This document shows positions 11,951-23,200 of a stretch of DNA of 64,000 nucleotides, piece after piece (positions within the stretch are counted from its first letter, which is position 1; every line of letters begins with the position of its first letter). The translations under genes were made by a program, and so were the position numbers. The notes under the pieces were generated by a model. The model searched no databases, was not told where the DNA came from, and saw nothing but the letters and a program-made list of their open reading frames with translations. Source of the DNA: Saururus chinensis (Eukaryota; Streptophyta; Magnoliopsida; Piperales; Saururaceae); NCBI GenBank assembly GCA_035235625.1, contig CP141149.1:29629753-29693752 (forward strand), written 5' to 3'.

Positions 11951-14900
11951 CTACTGTTCTCCAGGAAGCATGGTGTCCTCTGGCAGATCACAATATGCAT
12001 TGCCCTGAGAAACAAGAGGAAGTAATTCATCAATTGCATGGCGTAATTTGTAAGATGTCTTGATTTTATTTGGTTTGTACAGTGCGATGGTTGAATAGAT
12101 TAACAGCCAGGGGGTGTTCTCCATACCTCTCCAGTAAGGTGGGCTACACATCGTTTCTCTGCAAGCAGCTCTGCCTCAGTCTGTTAAGTTTTTTCACATG
12201 TGAAAATAGAAGAAATTAAACATGATATCGAAAGACTCTTTAACGTCATGGCACTTATCCCGTTTTCATGAGTTTTGGGGTTGGGACAAAGGCCTTTTAT
12301 GAGTTATGGCTTCTTCTGGGTCATTTGGATACCTTCTGCCTACTGTGTTTGCAGGACTTGCATTCGTGTAGAGTCTTACACATAATCTCGATCTGACTTA
12401 AAATGATTGGAGTCTAAGTTTTATATCGTTAATTGCTCAATAGAAGTTTACCTTTTTTATACGTTGTTGAAGAAAATCATCAAAAATTACGCCAGGCACA
12501 AACTCATAATCACCATCTCCCTGTAACGTAGAAATCAGACTTACTGGTGGAATTAACAAGTACGCAAGTCTGAACAAAAAACATCAGTAAGTAACTAACC
12601 TGTGATCTGCAGGGCATGCTGAACACTATATCCTCTGCTATACCATAAGGATTTCCATTTGTATATACCTGGAACATAGAGATTAAGTAAGCAAAATCTA
12701 CACCACTAAATCAACACCAGGCCACTTCTTAAAAATGCAGCTTACCATGCCATCCAATTACCAGGTCTTTAGCAGATGAATGATGAAAATTGTACTTCTA
12801 CTACTATCTACATGTAAATTATTGATAAGTGGCTAAATAGAAGGACATTAATCTCAGTCAAAACTTACTCCTGAAGAAAACCAGTCGCCCTTCGGGGTGG
12901 GAGTAACAAGAGACTTTATTGCATCAACAACTGATACGGCAGTAGATGCAGCTGAAGACCTTCCCCATTTTTGGATTAATACACCTCCACGCTTTCATAG
13001 AAAGCGGAATTTCAGAAATGAATTGCACTTTATATCAACAAAAAAGAAAAAAGAAGAAATTGCACTTGGTGTGAGTTGGAAAAAATATCCAATTACTTTT
13101 CAATCATAAGATTTCACCTTCTGAACTTTTTCAGTGAATTCTTCCTCCAACCACTTTTTGTCAGTAATAACTTCTTTGACGGGTATTCCATCGATTTTGG
13201 CATTGAGAAAGTCGGGAACCTGCCAAAACAGATAAAATAAACTCAGTTTTAAGCAGTAGTCTTACAGATGATAATACATTCAAAATGCGTACATGGGGTC
13301 AAGTATATATTGTATGATGTTGCACAAGTACCTGAGTGGTTGAATGGTTCCCCCAAATTGTCACATTTGACACCTTGTCATAAAACACTCCAGCTTTAAG
13401 AGCAAGCTGCACAAACCCAGATTAGGCTGTTAGATGCAAGTGCAACTTGAATTACTATGATGTATTAAGTCTTTTCAGCTTTCGATGCTATTGATTATAC
13501 CTGGCATTTGGCCCTGTTTTCATCCAACCTGGTCAAAGCATGAAAATTCTTTGCAGGTATGTCAGGTGCATTTTTGAGACATATTAAAGCACTACACATG
13601 GAAAAACCATCACCAGAAGTTAATAACTGTTGAAGAGTTAAATTCATATTCCAAGTAATGTTGAACCAAAATCATTCCTACTTCGTATTGCATGGGTTTC
13701 CGACAACTATCACTTTCACATTTCGGGATGCTACGGCATTGAGTGCTTTCCCCTGTAGAACATATCTCAGAATCAAGTAGCAAGAATAAAGCCTAAGAAA
13801 GCGCTAATGTAAATGGATACCAAAGCAAATGCACCTGTGCAGCAAAAATCTGCCCATTAATGTCTAGCAAATCAGCACGTTCCATTCCAGGACCACGAGG
13901 CTTTGCTCCAATTAAAAGAGCCCACTCTACATCTCGGAACACCTCATAAGGGTCTATCCCAATGCTGACCTCCCTCAACAAAGGATATAAGGAGTCTTCC
14001 AATTCCATAGCTACTCCTGCAATCATACATCACCATTCCAAAAGCACTATTGAAAATTATTCAGAGTACTATTTCTATACCCCCTGTATATGCTAGCAGT
14101 AATAACTAGCAGCTATTACTCTGAAATTTCACAAAAAGAAAGGTGCCAGGTATACTGATTCTTGAGAAGGCAATCAAAACCTTCCACCTAAGCAGGTTAA
14201 TTTTTCCCCCTAAGCATAAAAGATGCTTGGTTTTGTTTCGGAAATATACATTGAAAAAATAGTAATTCTAACTCACAATTTTCCACAGCCATACAGGAAG
14301 TTTTAAATAATCATCTGCCAGATAAAATCTAGTTCTGATGCAAATTACTAACATGTCCAACATGCTTCAAGTATATATAAATAAAAAAGCTTCAAGTGAG
14401 TTTCCTACCCTCAAGAGCCTGGAATGATCTTTCAGATCCCAAAAGTTTCAAGGCAATCGGTTGGTCTGGCCCAAAAACCTCACCAGAGGCAAGCTGAGAA
14501 GGCAAGATAAATTACAATGAGTTTTCTTAAATGCTTGCTCAGTAATTTCTGACTATTATCAAAAAGCCATAATGCAGCAAGGGAAAGCCAAGCATTATTG
14601 AGAGCTAGTAAAGATAAAATATGCAGCAGGGAACTAAGTGAAACCATAGACATAAAAATTTGTTACTAAATAAAGCAAAAACATTCCAGATATCATATTC
14701 ACTTCATTTTGTAGAAGTGCATCATACTTCTATCTCCGTTTCAATTCCACAAATAGAATCCAACACAAAGCATAAAGCCTGACATTCACAGCTAATATTA
14801 AGGCCAAGAAGAATATGCTAGGTTCCCGTCAAAAATGTAGAAACTCCTTACTTTGAATAGAAGATGATTGGATATCATTCCAGCAGCACCAGAAACCGCT

Positions 14901-16043
14901 ATGTTGATCAAGCTTTTCCATGACTTTGTCTTCTCTTCCTTAACAAGCACAAAGAGCAAAGTCAACTTGCCAGGAAAATGTTAAGAGTAAAGATTACTCA
15001 TGTATTCTTCTGCAAATATATATGGGATATGTGTTTGAGAACAAGTATACAGACTAGTAACCTTTCAGTAGTCTGCATTACTAAACACATTCTATTGTAA
15101 GAAAGTCATCGGCTATTAATTTAGTCCTTCGTGTCAAGTGCCAACGAGCACAAAATAAATTAGGACAAAACACTAGAAATTCTTCACAAATTCTAAGTTT
15201 AATTCGACAAATTCTGACTACTTATTATGAGTTGTCTTGTGCCCTGCTCATATAGGATAGTTTTTACCAAGAAGAATGTCATTCCAATATCTAAGAAATC
15301 CAACAGGAACTCCCGAGATTTGAGCCGGACAGCATAAAAATCTGTTTGACTATATCAGAAGGTTGTTGATTAAGTAATCCTGCTTCACAGTTTCTATTAG
15401 GATTTACCAAAATGAGAAAATGTAGGACTGAAGTTAGCTGATCTATCAGCTCATAAGCCATAGTCATTTCTCACTCAGCTCTCACGTAATTCTGAACGCC
15501 AAACATAAAAAGGCACAGTCCTGGAACGCCTATACAGTCCAAAGAACATGGTGTAACAGCCATAGTTGGCGCCTCGACAACCCCTTTCAATAATCAAGGT
15601 ATCATGGTTTGAGAGCCAACCAAAGGTGATCGAAAAAACAAACATTTGAGAGTTGATGATAAAAAATAGTAATAAAAACTTTACCATGAGTGTCTTACCT
15701 CCTGCAGATCATATGTGAGGCAGAACACCCCATAGCACTCGGGCTTGATAGCAGTCCCGCTGGGGACAGGCGTTGGAGGAGACTGGACTTGGCTGGGAAA
15801 CAAACGAATAGCCAGTAAGAAGCATGAACATATTCAACACAGTGACAGAACAAAAAAAGCTGGAATCTGTAGTTCACACCTGGGTGCGACAGAACAGAAC
15901 ACTCTGGCTCGAGGAGGCCGCCGCACAACGACTTGATGGCGCAGGACAGTACGAGGATAAGATGAATAAGGCGAGATTCTCAGTGACCGTGTGCTGGTGC
16001 TGGTACAGGCGTAGCCTGACGAAACCTCAGCAGCTAACGCCAT
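11951..16043 (-). CDS. Chloroplast NADP-dependent malate dehydrogenase
   Basis: Fourteen exons, in transcript order: 15880-16043, 15699-15792, 14852-14938, 14409-14493, 13835-14016, 13682-13752, 13501-13591, 13332-13406, 13118-13219, 12869-12991, 12600-12668, 12452-12520, 12127-12180, 11951-12004. They sum to 1320 nt, 439 aa. The enzyme reduces oxaloacetate to malate with NADPH in the stroma (malate valve; in C4 plants also carbon shuttling). Evidence: a Ser/Arg-rich N-terminal transit peptide, the dinucleotide-binding loop [35 protein letters not shown], and the extensions found only in the redox-regulated plastid form. The N-terminal cysteine pair is C74/C79 (CYGVFC) and the C-terminal pair C415/C427 ([13 protein letters not shown]), so thioredoxin control should be intact. 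The start is the ATG at 16043; a GTG codon lies just before it in the same open frame, but no earlier ATG was seen. Exon ends follow GT-AG in all introns. Confidence 0.95.
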
Positions 16044-16205
16044 CACTGTTGACAGAGGAAGAAGGAAAGAAGATGGCGTTCTTCTAACTAAATGAGGAGA
16101 GTCTAAGAGGAGTGTCTGTGGAGTGGAGCTTCAAAGGGAGGGAGGGAGAAGATTACCGGATATGAAGCCGGCGTTCGAAAATCCGGTTTAAGGCCACCGA
16201 GGAGA

Positions 16206-16211
16206 CACGTG
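16206..16211 (-). promoter_or_regulatory. G-box (CACGTG) upstream of NADP-MDH
   Basis: A perfect palindromic CACGTG within CCACGTGTC lies about 165 bases before the NADP-MDH start codon. G-boxes of this kind are common in light- and ABA-responsive plant promoters, which would suit a light-regulated plastid enzyme. It is a single motif and function is inferred. Confidence 0.4.
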
Positions 16212-16297
16212 GGGAGACAGGATGATTCGAACTGTTGTTGGCATTATCTGACTATCCCCACTTTGCGTGGGGCCCAGTTACCTTTTGGTTCATTTCA

Positions 16298-16402
16298 GTT
16301 CACACTATCACGGTCATTGGCCATGAACCATGGAAGTTCTCGGAGTCACTGGTTCACACCATCACGGACGGTCATTGGCCATGAAAGTTTCTGAAGTCAC
16401 TG
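16298..16402. repeat. Tandem duplication of about 52 bp with CCAAT-type boxes, upstream of NADP-MDH
   Basis: Two head-to-tail copies (16298-16351 and 16352-16402) share GTTCACAC, CGGTCATTGGCCATGAA and GAAGTCACTG-like text. Each carries GGTCATTGGCCATG, so a CCAAT-box core is doubled on the minus strand within 400 bases of the NADP-MDH start. Confidence 0.7.
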
Positions 16403-17213
16403 TGCGAACGGGGACTGATACACTACACAAACTAGTGGTCTTTGGCTGCTGCTTAAGAGAAGTCCTCAGGTAAGGCCCTGGACCGCCCTCCGTTTCTGTA
16501 TCAGTGCTATCGAGCATCGAATCATTCACAATGCCTGAACCGATAAGCCCAATCCTCAATCATGATCCCTTATTTGGTTCATTCTACTACATAAAATGAA
16601 TGCTGTTCAATTTCCCTCTCTGGCATGGATAGCGTTCAATATGCAAATTATGATGTTGCTCCTTCTCTTGATCTTTGAATGAAATATATTTTTCCATCAA
16701 AAAGAAAATTTTGCAACATAGGCATATTTTTCAAAAGCCTTTTTATACTCCTCACTTACAATAAGCCTAACATAAGTTGTATATGATAGCCCAACCCATA
16801 GGCTAACTTACATTGGCGTAAGTAACATTAATGCTCACCTGAGCATATGCGCAGGGCTAAAAAAATTTCACCGTAATTCACATTTTTACGAGCTGGGCTG
16901 GAAAGCCAGCCCTTGAAAGTTTCACCTTTAACTATAGCATGGCGTCTTAAATTGAGCGTGGTATATTATAGTGCTCTACATGTTGCCAATGACAAATAGA
17001 ATTTTGGTAGAAGACTAGCATATAATTTAATGGTACCATGGTCGACAATCTACATCCAATTTCGTAAATTGCAATTCCATTTAGAGTGGTGGGTTGCATA
17101 TGACAAAAATCACCAATTTGCATCGTGGAGTCATTGATGACAAAGGGCTTTACTCAATGGCAAACCCCGAGTCTGGATGTGCAGCTCAGTATGTATTCTG
17201 GCTGGTTATATTA
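16403..17213. other. Spacer between NADP-MDH promoter and NodGS 3' end
   Basis: No gene was recognised. It probably holds the distal promoter of NADP-MDH and the 3' UTR of the NodGS gene, both on the minus strand. Small frames here (for example 17094-17297) are antisense to the last NodGS exon. Confidence 0.5.
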
Positions 17214-20200
17214 CTAATACCTATGTATCAGCTGTTTGTATGCTTCTTTGTCCTTCGAATAAAAGTCAATCTCAGCCTGCCATATCGTAAACAATGAATT
17301 TTCACCACGCAGATAAGAGACATGTATATAGATGAACAAAATAGATACAAAGATTTCCAATTTTTTTACGGTGCAGAACATAGCATTATTGCAAAGGTTA
17401 CCTTTCGAACACCTATTACAGCTGTTAGAAGTTTTTCACCAATCAGATCCTTCAGCACTTCATCTGAAGACAGAGCTTCTACAGATTCACTCAATTCTCG
17501 TGGCAATCTTTCAAGTTCTCCATCATAAACAGAAGGGTTCGTGTCTACATCAAAGTCAATGACCAAGACAATATACAACACATTTCAAATCATGACGATT
17601 TTTGCAAAGGCCATGATATGATGATCAATATAAATTTGGACGCTTAATCTGATTAAAAAATTGATTAAAACAACTAGAGAAACCCAACAAAAAAATCATA
17701 ACAACAAACTAGTAAGAAATAAAGTGAAGTTGTACCAATGGGCTGGGGCAAGGTAAGTTTCTTCCGGAGACCATCAATTCCAGCAGCAATGATTGAAGCC
17801 AACCCTAGGTGTGGATTTGCACATCCATCAAAAGATTTTACCTCAAAATTGCTCACAAGTCCATCTGTCACTCCAGGCGGGCATGCAGTCCTCAATGGAG
17901 CTTCTCTATTTTCATTTCCCCAACAAAGATAGGCTCCACTCCATGTATTTGGTTGAATGCGATCATAACTGCACTTCAGACATCAGTTTAAGACAATAAA
18001 ATTTTATACATAGTGAAGAGTCATATACATACAAAAGCATATATAATTCTCAATGTGCACAATGCATCAATTGGTAAAGTAGTTTACGCTATATTTCCTA
18101 TCCAACACAAGCCTCTTTTGATAAGATTACGAAACTGAAGGAAAAACTTACACCTACTCATCTCTGGCAGAGAGAGAGAATATTTACATTAAGAGGACAA
18201 GGTTCAAAAAAGCATATTGTAAAATGGACGCATGCATTGAGAGAACCCTAATCTGGGTTCATTCTTTGGGGTACTTATATTAGTCCCAATAAAAATTTGA
18301 TAGCTTTTTCAAATATTGCCAAAACCCATTCCTTGAAAAGCAAGAAATGGTTTTCGTGCATAATTAAATTATGCATTTGCATCTATTGAGTCATCAATTG
18401 CACCTAATAGTGTCTCATAATTGACGATGATCTATTAAGTCATCAAAAGGAATATTTGCTTCGCATCTCAAACTCAATTTGCTGATTCAACCCACAATAG
18501 ATTGATCACAATAATTATAATGAGTCAAATACTTCACCTATTTGGGAGTGGAGCAGTAAAAGCCAGTATCCCTGGAAGATGATATAAAACTCCAGCCATG
18601 AATTCTTCTCCAACCCTTGACATGCCATATTGAGTCATGGATCCAGTGGAAGCCATAAAAATATTCTGGCCCTTTTCCCATAAACTTAAATGGACATGAG
18701 ACCCAGAACCAATATCATTCAAAAAGTACCTAAGTAATTGCATATCTCAATGAGAAACAAGTTGTCCACAAGTTTTGCCAAAAAAAAAAGTTCGAAGTGA
18801 CTACATCAGAAGAGAGATGATGTGAACAACAAAAGGAAATATTTTCAGAGCCAGTTTGTATTCATACTTCGGCACAAAAGTTGCCAGTAACCCATGCTTC
18901 CTTGCAACTGCTTTAATTACCTCACGAGCATATACCAAATTATCTGCAGCAAGATTACAAACAGCATGTCCTAAAGCTATCTCAAACTGGCCTTTACCAG
19001 ATTCTGCATGTACCTGACGGAATAAGACTGTTACCATTGAAAGAAATCGCAAATAGAGTATATTCCATAGTTGCTGGGGAAATTAATTAAAAAATCATCA
19101 TCAATAGTACAATAAAAATTCAAACGTGAAACTACACCAAATTTTTTCAACCAATAACTGAATCCAGGTGACATAATTGACATGCCAAAAGTAGCTAATT
19201 TAGAATAGCAAAATCCATACATCAATTCAAATCTATAACAAGCAGGAGGTAATTGTATATCAAATTAAAAGTTTGTCACTTTGTAATATTAAGAATGAAA
19301 ATTCAAAAGCCAGTCAAAATTGGAATTCTAACCACAGCCACTCGATAATAAAAAATTAAATAGCAGGTTACTTTTCAAATTATGTTCCTCAGAAAATCGG
19401 TCATTTCAGTTATTTGCATTTATTGTTAGGGTGCAGCCAAAACAAAAATTAAAGTTTCTGACATTGAATTTTCATCAAGTTACATGTAAAGAATAATTGT
19501 ACGACAGTCTGAATATTACAAGACATAGCAAGTCAAACACTGACGAGACAAATTTTATACCTGCTCTAATACAATGCCAATTGATTGGAGCCCAAAATTT
19601 ATTTCCTGCATAATGTGTGATGCAGTATCAAACCCTGACGTGGAGCAATAGGGACCCAAATCAAATGGGACCCATATAGATTTTCCTTCACTGCAAAGGG
19701 AATTTCATTTTAGTGGACATAAGAGACATTGCAGCCGAGAGTCAAATTATTCATAGACCAATACCTTTGCATACTTTTCAGAAGATAAAATTCATTCTCA
19801 AAGCCTGCATTCACTTCCTGTATTTACAGACACGCATATGTTTCTCTTATTATCTTTTGAAATAGATGCATATATACTTGCGCATCAATTTGTCGGAAAC
19901 TCACCAAGTTAAATTCATCTTTCAGGACTTTTGACACTCTACGTAGGGCCTCTCTTGGACAATACTCCCAAGCCACACCAGGTTTTAGATGCATATCAGC
20001 TAATACCATTTCTTCCTGCTGTCTCCTGTTATGAAATTAGAAGATAAATACAAGCATGTAATGATAAACTACAACAAACTTGAACGGAGTTATCATTTCA
20101 CTATGTGATACCACATGACTACTTTTCAAGGAAAAACTGGTATTGATTGAATAGAATAAGAAAGGTTTGCAAAATAGCATACAGGTGTAAAGTAGAGAAA

Positions 20201-23200
20201 AAAAATGTTGAAGCTAAGGATTCAAAAAAATATATAAACGGATAAAATATACTATAAAGAAACAATCTACCAAGGAATTGTCCATTTGGTAGATAGATCA
20301 GGCATCAGCCTAATCTCACCAACGCCGGTGAGGTTAGTCCCTTCGGCGGGCCCATCAGAACTAGAAGTCATCCCCATACAAGCAAAGGTCAAGCCTATTC
20401 CATTGTTCACAACAACTTCATAGAAGCGCTTAGCCGGAACCACCTGAGATAAAATGAAAAATGTATAAAATACAAGCAATCATGGTCACAGTTGCTGACT
20501 TTTAACAGTTGCTGAATCCTCCTACACGCAAGAATTAACATTTACAGCATATATTTGAAATAACTAAAGCTCTATATTGTAAAAAAACAAAAGAAAAAAC
20601 TTACACGGCATCGTTGTTGACCAGATGTATCAACCCATAGAACACGAACAAACACTGTATCATCCTGTGAGACTCTGCTTTCTTTTGATGGGTAATTACA
20701 TGATAAAGTGTTCTCATTTCCAACATGCTCAATATTCTCATAAATTTTATAAAATTTAAGAGCATTCTTTTTACATATGTCATCCACTGCTTCTATCGCC
20801 TCTGATATTGTAAGATCACCATCATCCAATGCATCAGATAAGATAGAAAATAGGACTTCTCTTGATCTTTTTGCACCTATGAAAACAAAGGGAACGAAGC
20901 AACAAATTTATACATGGAACAGCTAAAAAAGTGTATGCAGAAAGATACATGAATTAGGTTCTTCTAATGCCAAATGATGGTGGAGGTCAGTATCAACAAA
21001 AATTTGCAGTCTTGTCATTGAAATAATGTAACTTCACACATCCATACCCTCTTAAATCAATCTAACAAAAAAATCTATACCTAGGTAATATGTTTCAGGA
21101 AAGGCATAGCCATCAGTGCTGAACATCACCTGTGGAAAGCAACAATTTGGTGTTTAGCATTTTCCCTACACATCAAAAGAAGGACAACAAAATTGGCAAT
21201 GGCAGGAACCTCCAAAAGATTTCGCACTAGCAACAGACTAATAAGTGAAGGTAACCATTCGTACAACATTACAAGAGTTTACAGGAGAACAAATCATTAT
21301 AGCAACAACTTTCATGTTCAGGAAAGTCACCATGCGCTGCCCAATGTTGCTAAAGCAACTTAGTGATGCCTGGGCAAGAATTTCATTCCCAGCGCCTGAA
21401 AACTTCAGTCAAATGGACAAGCTTGTTCATGTAACAACATCAAAAATGGTCCCCAATGTGCAATTCCAAATTTTATAAAATTTGGTGTAACAACATTAAC
21501 TGGAAGCTTGTTCCAGTTAATGTGACTAGTTCAGCCTCAATAAGAGCTCACAATGCACACTTCACAAATCAGATTCACAAAGTAGGTTGAAGCAAAGATA
21601 ATAGTCACAGCTAAAATTGCTTTCTAACTATATCACATATATAATGACACATGACAGAGGCAAATCCTACCAGAGAAGCAGATTAGATTGAAAATTTTGC
21701 AAGATCAAATTCTTTTGATATTTAAAGGATAATTAACTAGTGAATAGTTATGAAAAAAAAAGAGTAAGTAGTGTTCCAACATTCAAGGATGTTTGTGGAA
21801 GAAAGAGCTTCATCTTATTGGCGGTTGTCAGGCCAATTTCCATCACTGAAAACATCATCTCAGATGATAGCAGGAAAGTTTGTTGGGGTAGTGGAACTGC
21901 CAATCTCCCCTGAAACGCCTTAAGACAACCAATGGGAGAAGACACAGGACTAGAAAAGTAACAAGTATGGTTTAGAATTGAAGTATGCCTTTGAGATTCT
22001 ACTTTCCTACAACTATTTTAATTTTAATTCATGAGTACCTTTGTCATTGTTAATGTACATTAAAATCTGCCCAACAAAGAACATTTACTTTTATTAACAA
22101 TGAGAGGGTGACAATACTAGTATCAATTATACGAGTACCTTCTTTATTGGAGCTAGATGTAAAAGTTCTTTGAGCGAAGAAACCATCCCATTGATGCTCA
22201 GCTTAGGCACTGCCAATCCAAAGTCAAGGTGAACCTAATACCAAAGGCATAAAAAAATAATGATTAGGCACACATGTTACACCAAGTAATGCAATTTTTA
22301 AAGGCTATACCTGGGAATAAACAGAGGCTAGATATGATGCCTCCTTTGAAAATGGATAGGATGCATGAAGAAGCACAAAGCGGCATTTGGAAAAACGCTT
22401 ATCCTCAAGTACGGCACGAAGATGAAGTGGATTGCTCAGCCTCAAATCTAAATCCTTATCACCAAAACTGATACAGGGAAAATGCAAGCATACCTATCTT
22501 AGAATATGCAGGTACTTGCTGACTTTCTTACTAAGTTTTGAGCTTCAAATAAATAATTTTTTTTGTGAAAATCTACAGCCACCAGTTGGATCAATTGTGC
22601 AGTGCTTACAAATATTAAATGTACAAAAAATAGGCAGTGCCATTTTATACTTAAAGTTGCAGATCCATGAGAAAAAAATGAAGAAAAATAACTGAAATAA
22701 AACAAAAAATTTAACCCAATTAACTGTTTTAAAATAGACAAACAAAATGGAATGACGAGTGCCACTCAAGAGGATAAAACACACACTAACAAACACTAAT
22801 AGTGCTAAAAAGAGTAACAGATATGCTTAAGTGCCTGTGATATAAATAGCCAACAAATTGACAGTACAATTAATACAAAAGCTAACATAACCACATATGA
22901 TCGGGAAAAAACAAGTGAAAGAGTTGTAGGAATGTCCATACCCCGTGTGGATCTGCATGGGCAAATCCAAATGCGAAGCCACTTCCAAGGTACAGATAAA
23001 GATGTAGTCAATTAAACTCTTGTTCTGTATGCGGACAGGACTTTGGGCTGAAAATTCATTTCAAAACACATCATTATAAGAATGTGAACAAATTTCATTC
23101 GGTGACAAATTCTAAAATTATCATGGAATTGTGTTGTACAACTTACCTTTACAATCATCAATTAGACCTTTCTCAGCATCTTCCTTCCTTACCTGAGTAT

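Noticed and set aside
21748-21945. 65-aa minus-strand frame inside a NodGS intron
   Set aside because: It does not fit the conserved protein between flanking exons, which join perfectly without it.
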